From: Mesorhizobium sp. B2-7-1
GTDB lineage: Bacteria; Pseudomonadota; Alphaproteobacteria; Rhizobiales; Rhizobiaceae
DNA length: 45,514 nucleotides
Direction of reading: 5' to 3'
Assembly: GCF_006440735.1 (NCBI RefSeq)
Contig: NZ_VFUA01000048.1
Location: 1 to 45,514, forward strand
Shown here: one piece after another, positions 7,611 through 16,737 of the stretch
Numbering within the stretch: the first letter of the stretch is position 1
How the letters are laid out: each line of letters opens with the position of its first letter
Notes under the pieces: generated by a model
Seen by the model: only the letters and a program-made list of their open reading frames with translations
What the model was told of the DNA's origin: nothing
The model's database searches: none
Made by a program: the position numbers and the translations under genes

Positions 7611-8690
7611 GTGCCCGTCAAGAAAGACGCCCGTTGTCTGCGTATCGGTATCCTCGGCTGCGGGCCGATATCCCAGTTCGCGCATCTGGAATCGGCGCAG
7701 AAGGGCAGGAACGTCGTCCTGCAGGCCGTGTGCGACGCCGATGCCGATCTGGCGCGGCGGTTCGGCTCCTTCTACGACGCGATCAGCATCTACGACGATT
7801 TTGACCGCATGCTCGCAGATCCGGAGATCGAGGCGATCGTCATCGGCATCTCCGATGCCTTCCACGTTCCGGCGGCGATCAAGGCGCTTTCGGCCGGCAA
7901 GCACGTTCTCTGCGAAAAGCCGATCGCCATGTCGGTCGAGGAGGCGGAGGAACTGAAGACCCATGTCGAGCGCACCGGCCTGGTGCTGCAGATCGGCCAT
8001 ATGCTGCGCTTCGATCCGGGCATCCAGGCCGCGCATGAGTTCGCCACCGGCGAGATGGGCTCTCTGCTGGCACTGAAGGCCTGGTACTGCGATTCCACCC
8101 ATCGCTACACCATGACCGACGCGGTGCAGCCGGTGCCAAGGACCGGCGCCCATGCCTTGAAGCCGGCCGGGGACCAGAAGGCCTACCGCCAGCGCTATTT
8201 CATGCTGGCGCATGGCAGCCATCTCGTCGATCTCGCGCGCTATCTGGCCGGGCCGATCAAGTCGGTCCAGGCGCGCCTGCTCGAACGCTTCGGTGCCCAT
8301 TGCTGGTTCGTCGACACCGAGTTCGAGAGCGGCGCGCTCGGCCATCTCGATCTGACGCTGCCGATCCGGATGGACTGGCACGAAGGCTTCCAGCTCTACG
8401 GCGAGAACGGCAGCGCCATCGGCAAGATCTTCAATCCCTGGTACTACAAGTCGAGCGAGGTCGACATTTTTCGCGAGAGCAGCGCCTCCTCGGAGCGCGT
8501 GCTTGGCGCCGACGGCCATTTCTACCGCCGCCAGCTCGAAGGCTTTGCCGACGTCGTGCTCACCGGCGTGCCGATGAATGGCGCCTCGATCGAGGACGGC
8601 GTCGCCTCAATCCGCGCCATGGTGGCGATCGGCCAGTCGGTCCGCAGCGGCAAGCCCGTCGATCTGTCGGACGCCTCGGGACCGGTCTGA
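7611..8690 (+). CDS. Gfo/Idh/MocA family oxidoreductase (cluster 1, first)
   Basis: This 359-residue NAD(P)-dependent dehydrogenase has a Rossmann domain (RIGILGCGPISQ near residue 11), the family motif CEKPIA (residues 101-106, catalytic Lys103) and a second alpha/beta domain with GSHLVDLARY (likely His204/Asp207 pair). The family oxidises or reduces a hydroxyl of sugars, inositols or glycosides. The start is GTG 7611, preceded by AGGGAGCGAG right after the operator. It opens the cluster 1 operon, and its stop overlaps the next start by one base (TGATG). The substrate is unknown. Confidence 0.9.
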   Translation: MPVKKDARCLRIGILGCGPISQFAHLESAQKGRNVVLQAVCDADADLARRFGSFYDAISIYDDFDRMLADPEIEAIVIGISDAFHVPAAIKALSAGKHVLCEKPIAMSVEEAEELKTHVERTGLVLQIGHMLRFDPGIQAAHEFATGEMGSLLALKAWYCDSTHRYTMTDAVQPVPRTGAHALKPAGDQKAYRQRYFMLAHGSHLVDLARYLAGPIKSVQARLLERFGAHCWFVDTEFESGALGHLDLTLPIRMDWHEGFQLYGENGSAIGKIFNPWYYKSSEVDIFRESSASSERVLGADGHFYRRQLEGFADVVLTGVPMNGASIEDGVASIRAMVAIGQSVRSGKPVDLSDASGPV

Positions 8691-9517
8691 TGTATCCCGC
8701 GATCTTTGCCCGGACCTATCCACTCGGCCCTGCCAACGAGCTGCTCTCGGCGATCGGGCAGGACGGCTATGAGGGCATGCAGTTCAACCTGTCATGCCTC
8801 GGACTGGCCAGCCTTCCGGACAGCGTTCCTGCCGACGAACTGACGGCCTTTGCCGAAGCCGCTCGCAGCCGAGGCCTGGCAATTGCCGGCCTTTCCGGCA
8901 CCTACAACATGGCCCATCCGGATTCTGCGGTGCGCCGTACGGCCCGTGCACGCTTCGCCAATGTGGTCGCCGCCGCGCCGCTGCTCGGCGCGCCGATCGT
9001 GACGCTGTGCACCGGCTCGCGCAACGCCGACGACATGTGGGCAGCCCACCCCGACAACGCCTCGCCGGCCGCCTGGGCCGACATGCGCGCCGAGCTCGAC
9101 GTCGCGCTCGAGCTTGCCGAGAGGCACGACGTGCGGCTCGGCATCGAGCCCGAACCCGGCAACGTCGTCGCCGACGCCGGCCTGGCGCGGCGGATCCTCG
9201 ACGAGGTCGGGAACCCGCGCCTCGGCATCATCCTCGATGCCGCCAATCTCGTCGGCGACAGGCTGAGCGACCAGGCCCGCGTCATGGAAGAGGCGGTGGA
9301 CCTGCTCGGCGAGCACATCATCCTGGCGCATGCCAAGGAAATCGACCGGGCCGGCAAGGTTGTCGCCACCGGCGCCGGCGCTGTCGACCTCCACCGTTTC
9401 CTGCGGCTCTTGCGCTCCTGCGGCTACGACCAGGCGGTCGTCGCGCATGGCTTCGAGCACAAGGATGCGGCCGCATCGGGCGCCGCCCTGCGCGCGCTTC
9501 TCGAGGACGTGTCGTGA
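8690..9517 (+). CDS. Sugar phosphate isomerase/epimerase-like TIM barrel
   Basis: The 275-residue protein belongs to the AP-endonuclease-2/xylose-isomerase-like TIM-barrel family (IolE, IolI, tagatose-3-epimerase type). Likely metal ligands lie on successive strands: GIEPEPGN, IILDAANL, LAHAKEID and the C-terminal VVAHGFEH. Members isomerise, epimerise or dehydrate sugars and keto-inositols using Mn2+ or Mg2+. Start ATG 8690 shares its A with the upstream stop, so translation is coupled. Placed between a dehydrogenase and a hydrolase, it probably acts on the keto product of the dehydrogenase; this is inference. Confidence 0.87.
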   Translation: MYPAIFARTYPLGPANELLSAIGQDGYEGMQFNLSCLGLASLPDSVPADELTAFAEAARSRGLAIAGLSGTYNMAHPDSAVRRTARARFANVVAAAPLLGAPIVTLCTGSRNADDMWAAHPDNASPAAWADMRAELDVALELAERHDVRLGIEPEPGNVVADAGLARRILDEVGNPRLGIILDAANLVGDRLSDQARVMEEAVDLLGEHIILAHAKEIDRAGKVVATGAGAVDLHRFLRLLRSCGYDQAVVAHGFEHKDAAASGAALRALLEDVS

Positions 9518-10332
9518 CCGCCGGCACCTTCACCACCGCCGACGGCTGCGCGCTGACCTTCGATGTCGGGGGCAAAGGACAGCCGGTGCTGTGGCAGCAC
9601 GGGCTCGGCGCGCCTCTCGACCAGCCGGTCGAGGTGTTCCCGCAAGACGCCGCCCTGCAACGCGTCACGCTGATGTGCCGGGGCCATGGCGCCTCCGAGC
9701 TTGGCGATCCCTTGCGCCTGTCGATCGCGCAATTCGCCGAGGATGCCTTGGCCCTGCTCGACCATCTCGGCGTCGAACAGGCGACGGTCGGCGGCATCTC
9801 ATTGGGCGCGGCGATCGCGCTGAGGCTGGCAAGCTTCAACGCCCCACGCGTGGCAAAGCTGGTGCTGGCGCGGCCGGCATGGGTGGATGGCCCCTCCATC
9901 GAGCGCCAGCATGGCTATCATGTCGCGGCGCAATATCTCGAACAATACGGCGCCGAAGAAGGCGCGGAGCGTTTTCGCGCCTCGCCGGAATTCCTCGAGG
10001 TCCTTGCGGCCTCGCCGGACAACGCGGCCTCGCTCATCGGTTTCTTCAAGCGCCCGCGGCCCGACACCACCATCGCGCTTCTGTCGCGCATCCCGCTCGA
10101 TTGGCCAGGCGTGAGCCGCGCCCGGATCGAGGCCATCCGGCAGCCGGCTCTCATCATCGGCAACGACCAGGATTACGTCCACCCGCTGGCCTATGCGCGC
10201 GAGCTGGCAAGCCTCATCCCGGGCAGCCGGCTGGCCGAGATCACGTCGAAGACGATCGACCGCGCCGCCTATGTCGCCGAGTTCCGCGACGCCCTGGCAG
10301 GCTTCCTTTCGGACAGGGGAGGCGACCGATGA
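9514..10332 (+). CDS. Alpha/beta hydrolase fold protein, apparently lacking the catalytic His
   Basis: A 272-residue alpha/beta hydrolase. The oxyanion segment WQHGLGAP, the nucleophile elbow G-I-S96-L-G and an acid D218 (IIGNDQD) are all visible. Where family members carry the catalytic histidine (GxGHxxxxE-like), this protein reads SKTIDRAAYVAEF, with no His. It may therefore be a weak or altered hydrolase, or use another base. GTG 9514 overlaps the preceding stop (GTGA). A lactonase role after sugar oxidation would fit the operon but is unproven. Confidence 0.82.
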   Translation: MTAGTFTTADGCALTFDVGGKGQPVLWQHGLGAPLDQPVEVFPQDAALQRVTLMCRGHGASELGDPLRLSIAQFAEDALALLDHLGVEQATVGGISLGAAIALRLASFNAPRVAKLVLARPAWVDGPSIERQHGYHVAAQYLEQYGAEEGAERFRASPEFLEVLAASPDNAASLIGFFKRPRPDTTIALLSRIPLDWPGVSRARIEAIRQPALIIGNDQDYVHPLAYARELASLIPGSRLAEITSKTIDRAAYVAEFRDALAGFLSDRGGDR

Positions 10333-11284
10333 CACGCGCCTCGATCCGCTCGATCCTGGTCGTCGATGTCGGCGGCACCTCGGTCAAATGCGGCATGGTC
10401 GTGGATCGTGTCCCGCAGGCCGGCGAGCGGCTCTTCCCGTCCGCCTTGCTGCGCAATGCCGATCCCGTCGGCAGCTTCGCCAAGCTCGTCAAGGAGTTCT
10501 GCGCCGAGGCGGGCCTCACCCCCGAACTGATGGTCTCGACCGTTCCAGGCTTCATCGATACCGACGGCGACCGCGTGCTCTTCGCGGGCAATGTGCCCGA
10601 GCTCAACGGCCACCATCTGGCGAGCGAACTCGGCGCGCTGCTTGGCTTCCCGGTCATCATCGAACGCGACTCCGTATTGGTGCTGGCGGGCGAGGTGATC
10701 GCCGGCGCTGCGAAAGGCGCAGACAGCGTGCTCGGCCTGTTCTTCGGCACCGGCGTGGGCGGCGCCTTCCTGCAAGGCGGCGAGGCTTTTCGCGGTGGCG
10801 GCTGGGCGCTGGAAATCGGTCATATGCCTTTCGGCAATGAGGGCAGGACGCTCGAAGGACTACGCACCGACTGCCTGGAAACCTACGTCTCCGGCCGCGC
10901 CCTGGAAGTGATCGCCGCCAGGCACGGCGTTCCCGTCACCGAGATATTTGTTCAGTCCCGGCGCATCCCCGAGCTTCGCGCGGACGTCGACCGGTTCGTG
11001 CGCGATCAGGCGCTCGCTATCGGCACGGCGGTGGCTCTGTTTTCCCCGGCCACGATCGTGCTCGGGGGAGGGGTCTGCGCGATCGACGCATTCCCGCGCC
11101 GGCAGCTGGAGCAACTGGTGGCGCTGCGGGCGCCCTTCGCCGAGACGGGCCGCCCGATGGATTTGCGCTGGGCCGGGCTCGGCTGGCGCGCCGTCCTCTA
11201 TGGCGGCCTCAAGGCCGCCGACGACTACGCCGCGGCTCGATCGACGCCGGCATCTCAAGCGAAGCAAGAACGGGAGTCCCTGCC

Positions 11285-11288
<4 letters not shown>
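10329..11288 (+). CDS. ROK family sugar kinase, AlsK-like
   Basis: This 319-residue ROK protein has no DNA-binding domain, so it is an enzyme. It carries the phosphate-binding VVDVGGTSVKCG, an RDSVLVLAGEV substrate-loop aspartate, FFGTGVGGAFL and the EIGHMPFG histidine motif. Pattern similarity to E. coli D-allose kinase AlsK is notable (D-C-L-E-T-x-x-S-G-x-A-L, and VLGGGV followed by AFPRxxL). The CxCGxxG part of the zinc site, normally between GH and CLE, is absent. It should phosphorylate a hexose using ATP. It is ATGA-coupled to both neighbours. Confidence 0.85.
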
Positions 11289-12025
<737 letters not shown>

Positions 12026-12044
12026 GGCAACAGGGGAGGATGAG

Positions 12045-13049
12045 ATGAACAAGTCTCCGGACGCCAGCAATTTGGATTCGGTCTTCAACCTGTCGGAACG
12101 CAGCAAGCTCGGCGAGCTGCTGCGCAGCCAGGAATTCTGGATCGTCGTCGCGGTGCTGATCATCGGCGCCGTGGTGGGCATGATCGCCCCGCGCTTCCTC
12201 ACCGGCGCCAACATGGCCAACATCCTGCAGAACTTTTGCTTCACGGCGTTGATGGCGATCGGCATGACGCCGGTGATCATGACCGGCGGCATCGATATCT
12301 CCGTCGGTTCCACGCTCGGCCTGACCGGCGTGCTGCTCGGCCTGTTCTGCGCCAGCGGCTATCCCTTCGCCGTCGTCGTGCTGTTCGTGCTTCTCGTCGG
12401 CGCGTTCGTCGGCATCGTCAACGGCGCGCTGGTCTCGTATCTGAAGCTGCCGCCCTTCATCGTCACGCTCGGCATGATGAGCCTGGTGCGTTCGCAGACG
12501 CTGGTCGTCACCAACAACCAGGTGGTCTACGATTTCGGCAAAGCCGGCGACACGCTGCTGGCGCTGGGCAGCGGCTCCTTCCTCGGCGTGCCGAACGTGC
12601 TGTGGGCGGTGATCGTCTCGGCCGTCGTCATGCAGTGGCTCTTGTCGATGACCAAATGGGGCCGCTACGTGCGCGCCATCGGCGGCAATGAAAATGCCGC
12701 GCGCCTCTCTGGCATTCCGGTCGATCGCGTCAAGGTTTCGGCCTATGCGCTGCTCGGCGCCATGACCGGCATGACCGCCATCTTCCTCGTCGGCTGGATG
12801 GGCGCCGCCACCAACGCGCTCGGCCAGGGCCAGGAGCTGCAGGTCATCGCCGCGACCGTCATCGGCGGCGCCAACCTGCTCGGCGGCTTCGGCACCTCCT
12901 TCGGCGCCGTCATCGGCTCGGTGCTGATCGAAGTGATCCGCAACGCGCTGCTGCTCGCCGGCGTGAACCCGTTCTGGCAGGGCACCTTCGTCGGCCTCTT
13001 CATCCTGTTCGCGGTACTGCTTGAACGGTTCCGCTCCACCCGCGCCTAG
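12045..13049 (+). CDS. Sugar ABC transporter permease, RbsC/FrcC type (cluster 1)
   Basis: The 334-residue integral membrane protein belongs to the BPD_transp_2 family of CUT2 sugar importers. A polar N-terminus of about 35 residues is followed by about ten hydrophobic segments. The conserved GGIDISVGSTLGLTGV and the GNENAARLSGIPVDRVK coupling loop, followed by VIGGANLLGGFGT, are diagnostic. AGGGGAGGATGAG gives a strong ribosome-binding site before ATG 12045. It works with the ATPase just upstream and the binding protein downstream. Confidence 0.92.
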   Translation: MNKSPDASNLDSVFNLSERSKLGELLRSQEFWIVVAVLIIGAVVGMIAPRFLTGANMANILQNFCFTALMAIGMTPVIMTGGIDISVGSTLGLTGVLLGLFCASGYPFAVVVLFVLLVGAFVGIVNGALVSYLKLPPFIVTLGMMSLVRSQTLVVTNNQVVYDFGKAGDTLLALGSGSFLGVPNVLWAVIVSAVVMQWLLSMTKWGRYVRAIGGNENAARLSGIPVDRVKVSAYALLGAMTGMTAIFLVGWMGAATNALGQGQELQVIAATVIGGANLLGGFGTSFGAVIGSVLIEVIRNALLLAGVNPFWQGTFVGLFILFAVLLERFRSTRA

Positions 13050-13055
13050 CACCGC

Positions 13056-13102
13056 CCCGGACAGACCAGGCCCATGCGCCTGGTCCGCAGACCATGTCCG
13101 GG
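13056..13102 (+). other. Nested stem structure between permease and binding protein genes
   Basis: Outer arms CCCGGACA (13056-13063) and TGTCCGGG (13095-13102) enclose inner arms GACCAGGC (13064-13071) and GCCTGGTC (13078-13085), with a one-sided bulge at 13086-13094. There is no T-run, so it is not a standard terminator. Such structures between transporter genes can set differential mRNA stability. Confidence 0.5.
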
Positions 13103-13154
13103 AAGGATCGCGCAATTCGTGCAGACAAGACATCAAAAGAGAGGAGAAAACATC

Positions 13155-14165
13155 ATGACAGGCATCATCAACAGACTGACGTTGCGGCTCGCCGCAACCG
13201 CGATCGCGGCAGCGCTTGCCGCCGGCACGACGGCCGCTCCGGCTTCGGCCGAGACCTATGCGGTGATCGTCAAGACGGTGAACGACGTCTTCAGCGCCCC
13301 GGTCAAGGAGGGCTGCGAGAAGGCCGCCAAGGACCTCGGCGTCGAATGCTACTATATCGGTCCGTCGGAGGTGAACGAGGCCCAGCAGCTTCAGGTCATC
13401 AACGACGTGCTGACCAAGGGCGTCGACGGCATCGCGGTCTCCGCGACCAATCCGAAGTCCGTGGCCCGGCTGCTGGAAAAGGCGAAGGCCGCCGGCATCC
13501 CGATCGTGACCTTCGACGGCGACCTGCTGCAGGAAGACGCCGGCCTGCGCTCAACCTTCATCGGCACCGACAATTACAATTTCGGCGTCGAGTTGGCGAA
13601 GAAAGTCGTCGAATACAAGCCGAAGGGCGGCACGGTCTGCATCCAGACCGGCACGGCCGGCTCGCTCAACCTCGACCTGCGCGTCCAGGGCATTCGCGAC
13701 ACGCTGGCCAACGTCTCGAAGGACAAGCCGGTGAAGCGTCTTGCCGGCGAGAACGGCTGGACCGAAGTCGACGGCTGCCCAATCTACAATAATGACAACA
13801 TCAGCCTCGCCGCCCAGCAGATGAACGACGTGCTGGTCGCCAATCCCAAGCTCGACGCCTTCGTCGCCGTCGGCGGCTGGGCGCAGTACGCGCCGTCGGC
13901 CTACAGGCAGGCGGTCGGGCGCGTGAAGGACCGCGTCGATTCCAAGGATCTCGTCATCTCCTTCGGCGACGCCTTCGCACCGCAGCTGCCGCTGCTCAAG
14001 GACGGGCTCGCCCACTACCTCGTCGGCCAGAGCCCTTACAATATGGGTTACAAGTCGATCGAGGCGCTGCACGACCTGAAGCAGGGCAAGACCGTGCCGC
14101 CCTATATCGACACCGGCTTCGTCAAGTGCACGCCCGACATGGCCGACACCTGCGGCAAGAACTGA
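13155..14165 (+). CDS. Sugar ABC transporter substrate-binding protein (cluster 1)
   Basis: A 336-residue periplasmic binding protein of the ribose/galactose type (Peripla_BP_4). The signal peptide of about 32 residues ends APASA. The mature protein contains VIVKTVNDVFSAPVKEGCEKAA, then GVDGIAVSATNPKS and IPIVTFDGD, the usual hinge and pocket segments of the family. Several cysteines (as in EGCE, VECYY, DGCP, KCTPD, DTCGK) suggest disulfides. Start ATG 13155 follows AGAGAGGAG; an upstream in-frame extension has no good signal. It delivers the unknown sugar to the permease. Confidence 0.9.
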   Translation: MTGIINRLTLRLAATAIAAALAAGTTAAPASAETYAVIVKTVNDVFSAPVKEGCEKAAKDLGVECYYIGPSEVNEAQQLQVINDVLTKGVDGIAVSATNPKSVARLLEKAKAAGIPIVTFDGDLLQEDAGLRSTFIGTDNYNFGVELAKKVVEYKPKGGTVCIQTGTAGSLNLDLRVQGIRDTLANVSKDKPVKRLAGENGWTEVDGCPIYNNDNISLAAQQMNDVLVANPKLDAFVAVGGWAQYAPSAYRQAVGRVKDRVDSKDLVISFGDAFAPQLPLLKDGLAHYLVGQSPYNMGYKSIEALHDLKQGKTVPPYIDTGFVKCTPDMADTCGKN

Positions 14166-14182
14166 TCCGCAAAGAACAGACA

Positions 14183-14212
14183 GGCCGGCGGGAATTCCCG
14201 CCGGCCCTTTTT
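14183..14212 (+). terminator. Rho-independent terminator after cluster 1 binding protein
   Basis: GGCCGGCGGG and CCCGCCGGCC flank AATT, giving a perfect 24-base dyad at 14183-14206, immediately followed by CTTTTT. The next gene starts 13 bases later with no room for a promoter, so it should be expressed by read-through. Confidence 0.85.
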
Positions 14213-14225
14213 CAGGGATAGCGCA

Positions 14226-15287
14226 GTGAAGAAGCTCAGGCTTGCCGTGCTCGGCACCGGAATGATCGTGCGCCGTGCCCATCTTCCCGCCTTGCTCGGC
14301 GATGCCAGGGTCGACGTGGCGGCGATCTACGGCCGTAACAGAGAGACCGCCGGTAAGTTGGCCGCCGAGTTCGGGATTCCGGCGGTTGCCGAGACCATCG
14401 AAGGCGCGGTGAACGTCGATGGCCTCGATGCCGTGACCGTCGCCTTGCCGAATTTCCTGCATCGCCAGGCGGCCGAAGCCGCGATCAAGGCGCGGCTGCA
14501 CATCCTGATGGAAAAGCCGCTCGCGACCTCGCTCGAGGATGCCCGGGCCATGGTGGATGGCGCCTCGGCTGCCGGCATCGGCTTCGCCATCAACCTGCCA
14601 CAGCGCCACCGGCCGTCCATGCGGTTCATCAAGGAGACCATCGAGGCCGGCCGCATCGGCAATGTCCAGACGGTCGAGGTGCGCATGTTGCGCCGAGCCG
14701 GTATTCCCGGCTTCGGAACCTGGTTCACCCGCAAGCAGACGGCGGGGGGCGGCGTGCTGGCAGACCTTGGTCCGCATGTCATCGACCTGGCATTGTGGCT
14801 GTCCGGGAGCGCCAACGCGGCCGTGGCCGATTCGCGGATCTGGCGCAGCTTCGGTCCCCTTGGCAAAGGACTTGGCGACTGGAGCCCGCATCAGCCGGTC
14901 GAGGCGCCTGCAACGCAGTTCGACGTCGAGGATCGGGCGAGCCTTTCCCTGCGCTCGGACAAGGGTGTCGAGATCAGATGCGATGTGGCCTGGGCCTATG
15001 CCGGCCCCGACGAAAACCGCGTGCGCGTCGTCGGTGACCAAGGAGGGCTGGATTACTGGCCCGAAGCCAATGGCGACCAGGCACCCTTACGCTATTTCGA
15101 CGCCGATCTGAATTCTCGACCCATGGCGGTGGCCGGCGATCATGCCGACCTGACGGCTGCGTGGAAGCAATGCGTCTCGTCTTTCATCGACGACATCGCT
15201 TCCGGACGTCCATTGCCGCGTGGCGACAGCGCTTTGGCCGTGCATGAAATCATCGCTCAGGTCTACCAGCGGTCCCGCGCGGACTGA
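14226..15287 (+). CDS. Gfo/Idh/MocA family oxidoreductase (cluster 1, second)
   Basis: This 353-residue dehydrogenase has a Rossmann domain (LAVLGTGMIVRRAHLPAL), MEKPLA (E96-K97-P98, with Lys97 likely catalytic) and GGGVLADLGPHVIDLALW in the substrate domain. It differs clearly from the first Gfo/Idh/MocA protein of the operon, so the two probably catalyse different steps, for example an oxidation and a later reduction. The start is GTG 14226, with CAGGGA eight bases upstream. The gene follows a strong terminator, which implies a lower expression level than the transporter genes. It converges with the ROK repressor gene of cluster 2, 10 bases away. Confidence 0.88.
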   Translation: MKKLRLAVLGTGMIVRRAHLPALLGDARVDVAAIYGRNRETAGKLAAEFGIPAVAETIEGAVNVDGLDAVTVALPNFLHRQAAEAAIKARLHILMEKPLATSLEDARAMVDGASAAGIGFAINLPQRHRPSMRFIKETIEAGRIGNVQTVEVRMLRRAGIPGFGTWFTRKQTAGGGVLADLGPHVIDLALWLSGSANAAVADSRIWRSFGPLGKGLGDWSPHQPVEAPATQFDVEDRASLSLRSDKGVEIRCDVAWAYAGPDENRVRVVGDQGGLDYWPEANGDQAPLRYFDADLNSRPMAVAGDHADLTAAWKQCVSSFIDDIASGRPLPRGDSALAVHEIIAQVYQRSRAD

Positions 15288-15297
15288 CCCTTGCCTT

Positions 15298-16548
15298 TCA
15301 GCCCTGGCCGGCGAGCGCCGAGAGGCTGCCCAAGAGCTTCGTCCGGTCCTTGCCGATCATCAGCACGCTGCTGTCGGGCGCGAGCAACGCCGAGAAGGGC
15401 AGCATCGCAGCGCCGATCGGCGAGGCCTCCGGGCCGAACTGTCCGGGCACGATTTCCGGCGCGACGATGCCGATGGCGCTGACCCGGTTGAACTGGTTCT
15501 GCACCTTCGCCAGCAATTCGAGATGGATCGAGCGCGGCAGGATCGAGTCCAGCACGATCGCCTCGATGTCGATGACCGAGGTGATGGCGATGATCGCCTC
15601 GACCAGCGCATTGGCGCAATCCTCGATCCATTCGAACAGCGGCTCGCGCGCGCCGGGCGGCATCGGGTCGAGCTCGCGCACGCGGACGATCTCGATGCCG
15701 CGCGATTTGAGATGATTGACCAGCACATAGATCGAGGCGCGGTGCAGCAGGCTCTGGTAGCGCGCGGGCTTGGCCACCACCGAATCGAGGCTTGACGGCG
15801 AGACTGGCAGCGGGCCGAGCGCGGCGCTGTTGCCGTGCGGGCCGGTATGCACCTTGCCGCCCTGCACCAAGCCGCCGCCGACGAAGGTGTCGATCGAGAT
15901 ATGCATGAAATCGTGGAAGCGCGCGCCGGCGCCTTGCACGAGCTCGGCCAACGCCGCCGAGGTGGCGTCGTTCTCGATGAACACCGGAACCTTCGGCGGC
16001 GTTGCGAAGAAGGTCATGAGGTCGATCGCTTCCCAACGATCGCCGAGATCGTCCGGAAAACCCAGCTCCTCGCTCCAGCCGCCGAGGAAATAGGGCGAGG
16101 CGATGCCGACGCCGACGATCGAGGCATCGTCGAGGCCGTCGACCAGCGCCTCGAAATTGGAAAGCGAAGTGTTGCCGGCCTTGCGCACCAGATCCGGGTC
16201 CGGATAGCGGTATTCGTGCGATGCACGCGCCCGCACCTCGCCGGCGAAGTCGACCAGCACCGCTTCCAGCGCGCGCCGGCCGATCTTGATGCCGACGCTG
16301 TAGATGCGCTCTGGCGCCAGACGGTAGAGGATCGAAGGCGATCCGCGCTGCCCGAACCTTTTTCCCACTTGCTTTACGAAACCGGCGGACTCCAGCCCAT
16401 CGACGATGTCGGCGACGGCGGCGGGGGTGAGATGGGCGGCACGCGCCAGATCCGACTTGGACGCCTCCTTCAGGCGGCGGATGGCGTCGAGCACGAAACG
16501 TTCGTTGTAGTGCCGAACCTTGACCGAATTGCTGCCTTTTCCGGACAA
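15298..16548 (-). CDS. ROK family transcriptional regulator (cluster 2)
   Basis: This 416-residue repressor-type ROK protein has a winged helix at residues 15-58 (NERFVLDAIRRLKEASKSDLARAAHLTPAAV) and a ROK domain that retains IENDATSAALAEL and FVGGGLVQGG. The GEIGH and cysteine zinc motifs are degenerate (HTGPHGNSAALGPL). No ATG fits; TTG 16548 has GGAGA at good spacing and begins just before the DNA-binding domain. The open frame continues far upstream, but only as antisense to the next gene. Divergent placement from 16738 implies control of the cluster 2 transporter. Confidence 0.85.
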   Translation of the reverse strand: MSGKGSNSVKVRHYNERFVLDAIRRLKEASKSDLARAAHLTPAAVADIVDGLESAGFVKQVGKRFGQRGSPSILYRLAPERIYSVGIKIGRRALEAVLVDFAGEVRARASHEYRYPDPDLVRKAGNTSLSNFEALVDGLDDASIVGVGIASPYFLGGWSEELGFPDDLGDRWEAIDLMTFFATPPKVPVFIENDATSAALAELVQGAGARFHDFMHISIDTFVGGGLVQGGKVHTGPHGNSAALGPLPVSPSSLDSVVAKPARYQSLLHRASIYVLVNHLKSRGIEIVRVRELDPMPPGAREPLFEWIEDCANALVEAIIAITSVIDIEAIVLDSILPRSIHLELLAKVQNQFNRVSAIGIVAPEIVPGQFGPEASPIGAAMLPFSALLAPDSSVLMIGKDRTKLLGSLSALAGQG

Positions 16549-16691
16549 AACGCCATCTCCCAGGTCTTGCCGCAAGCGCGGCCGGCTCCATCTGCAATCA
16601 CGGCCGCAACGATGCCGGACCACGGGTGAGCACGGCGCGACACTGCGCGTTGCGCACCAGGAAGTCAATTTTCCGGTTGCGGCTTTGGCGC

Positions 16692-16737
16692 ATTTAATAT
16701 AGCAAACTGAAAAAATAACTACGACCGGGGAGGAACC
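16692..16737 (+). promoter_or_regulatory. AT-rich promoter/operator region of cluster 2
   Basis: Within the 189-base divergent gap (16549-16737), bases 16692-16726 form an AT-rich island (TTTAATATAG and GAAAAAATAA). It ends in the strong GGGGAGGA ribosome-binding site of the fusion gene. This is the likely site of the promoter and of ROK binding, but I cannot define a clean dyad or -35/-10 pair. Confidence 0.4.
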
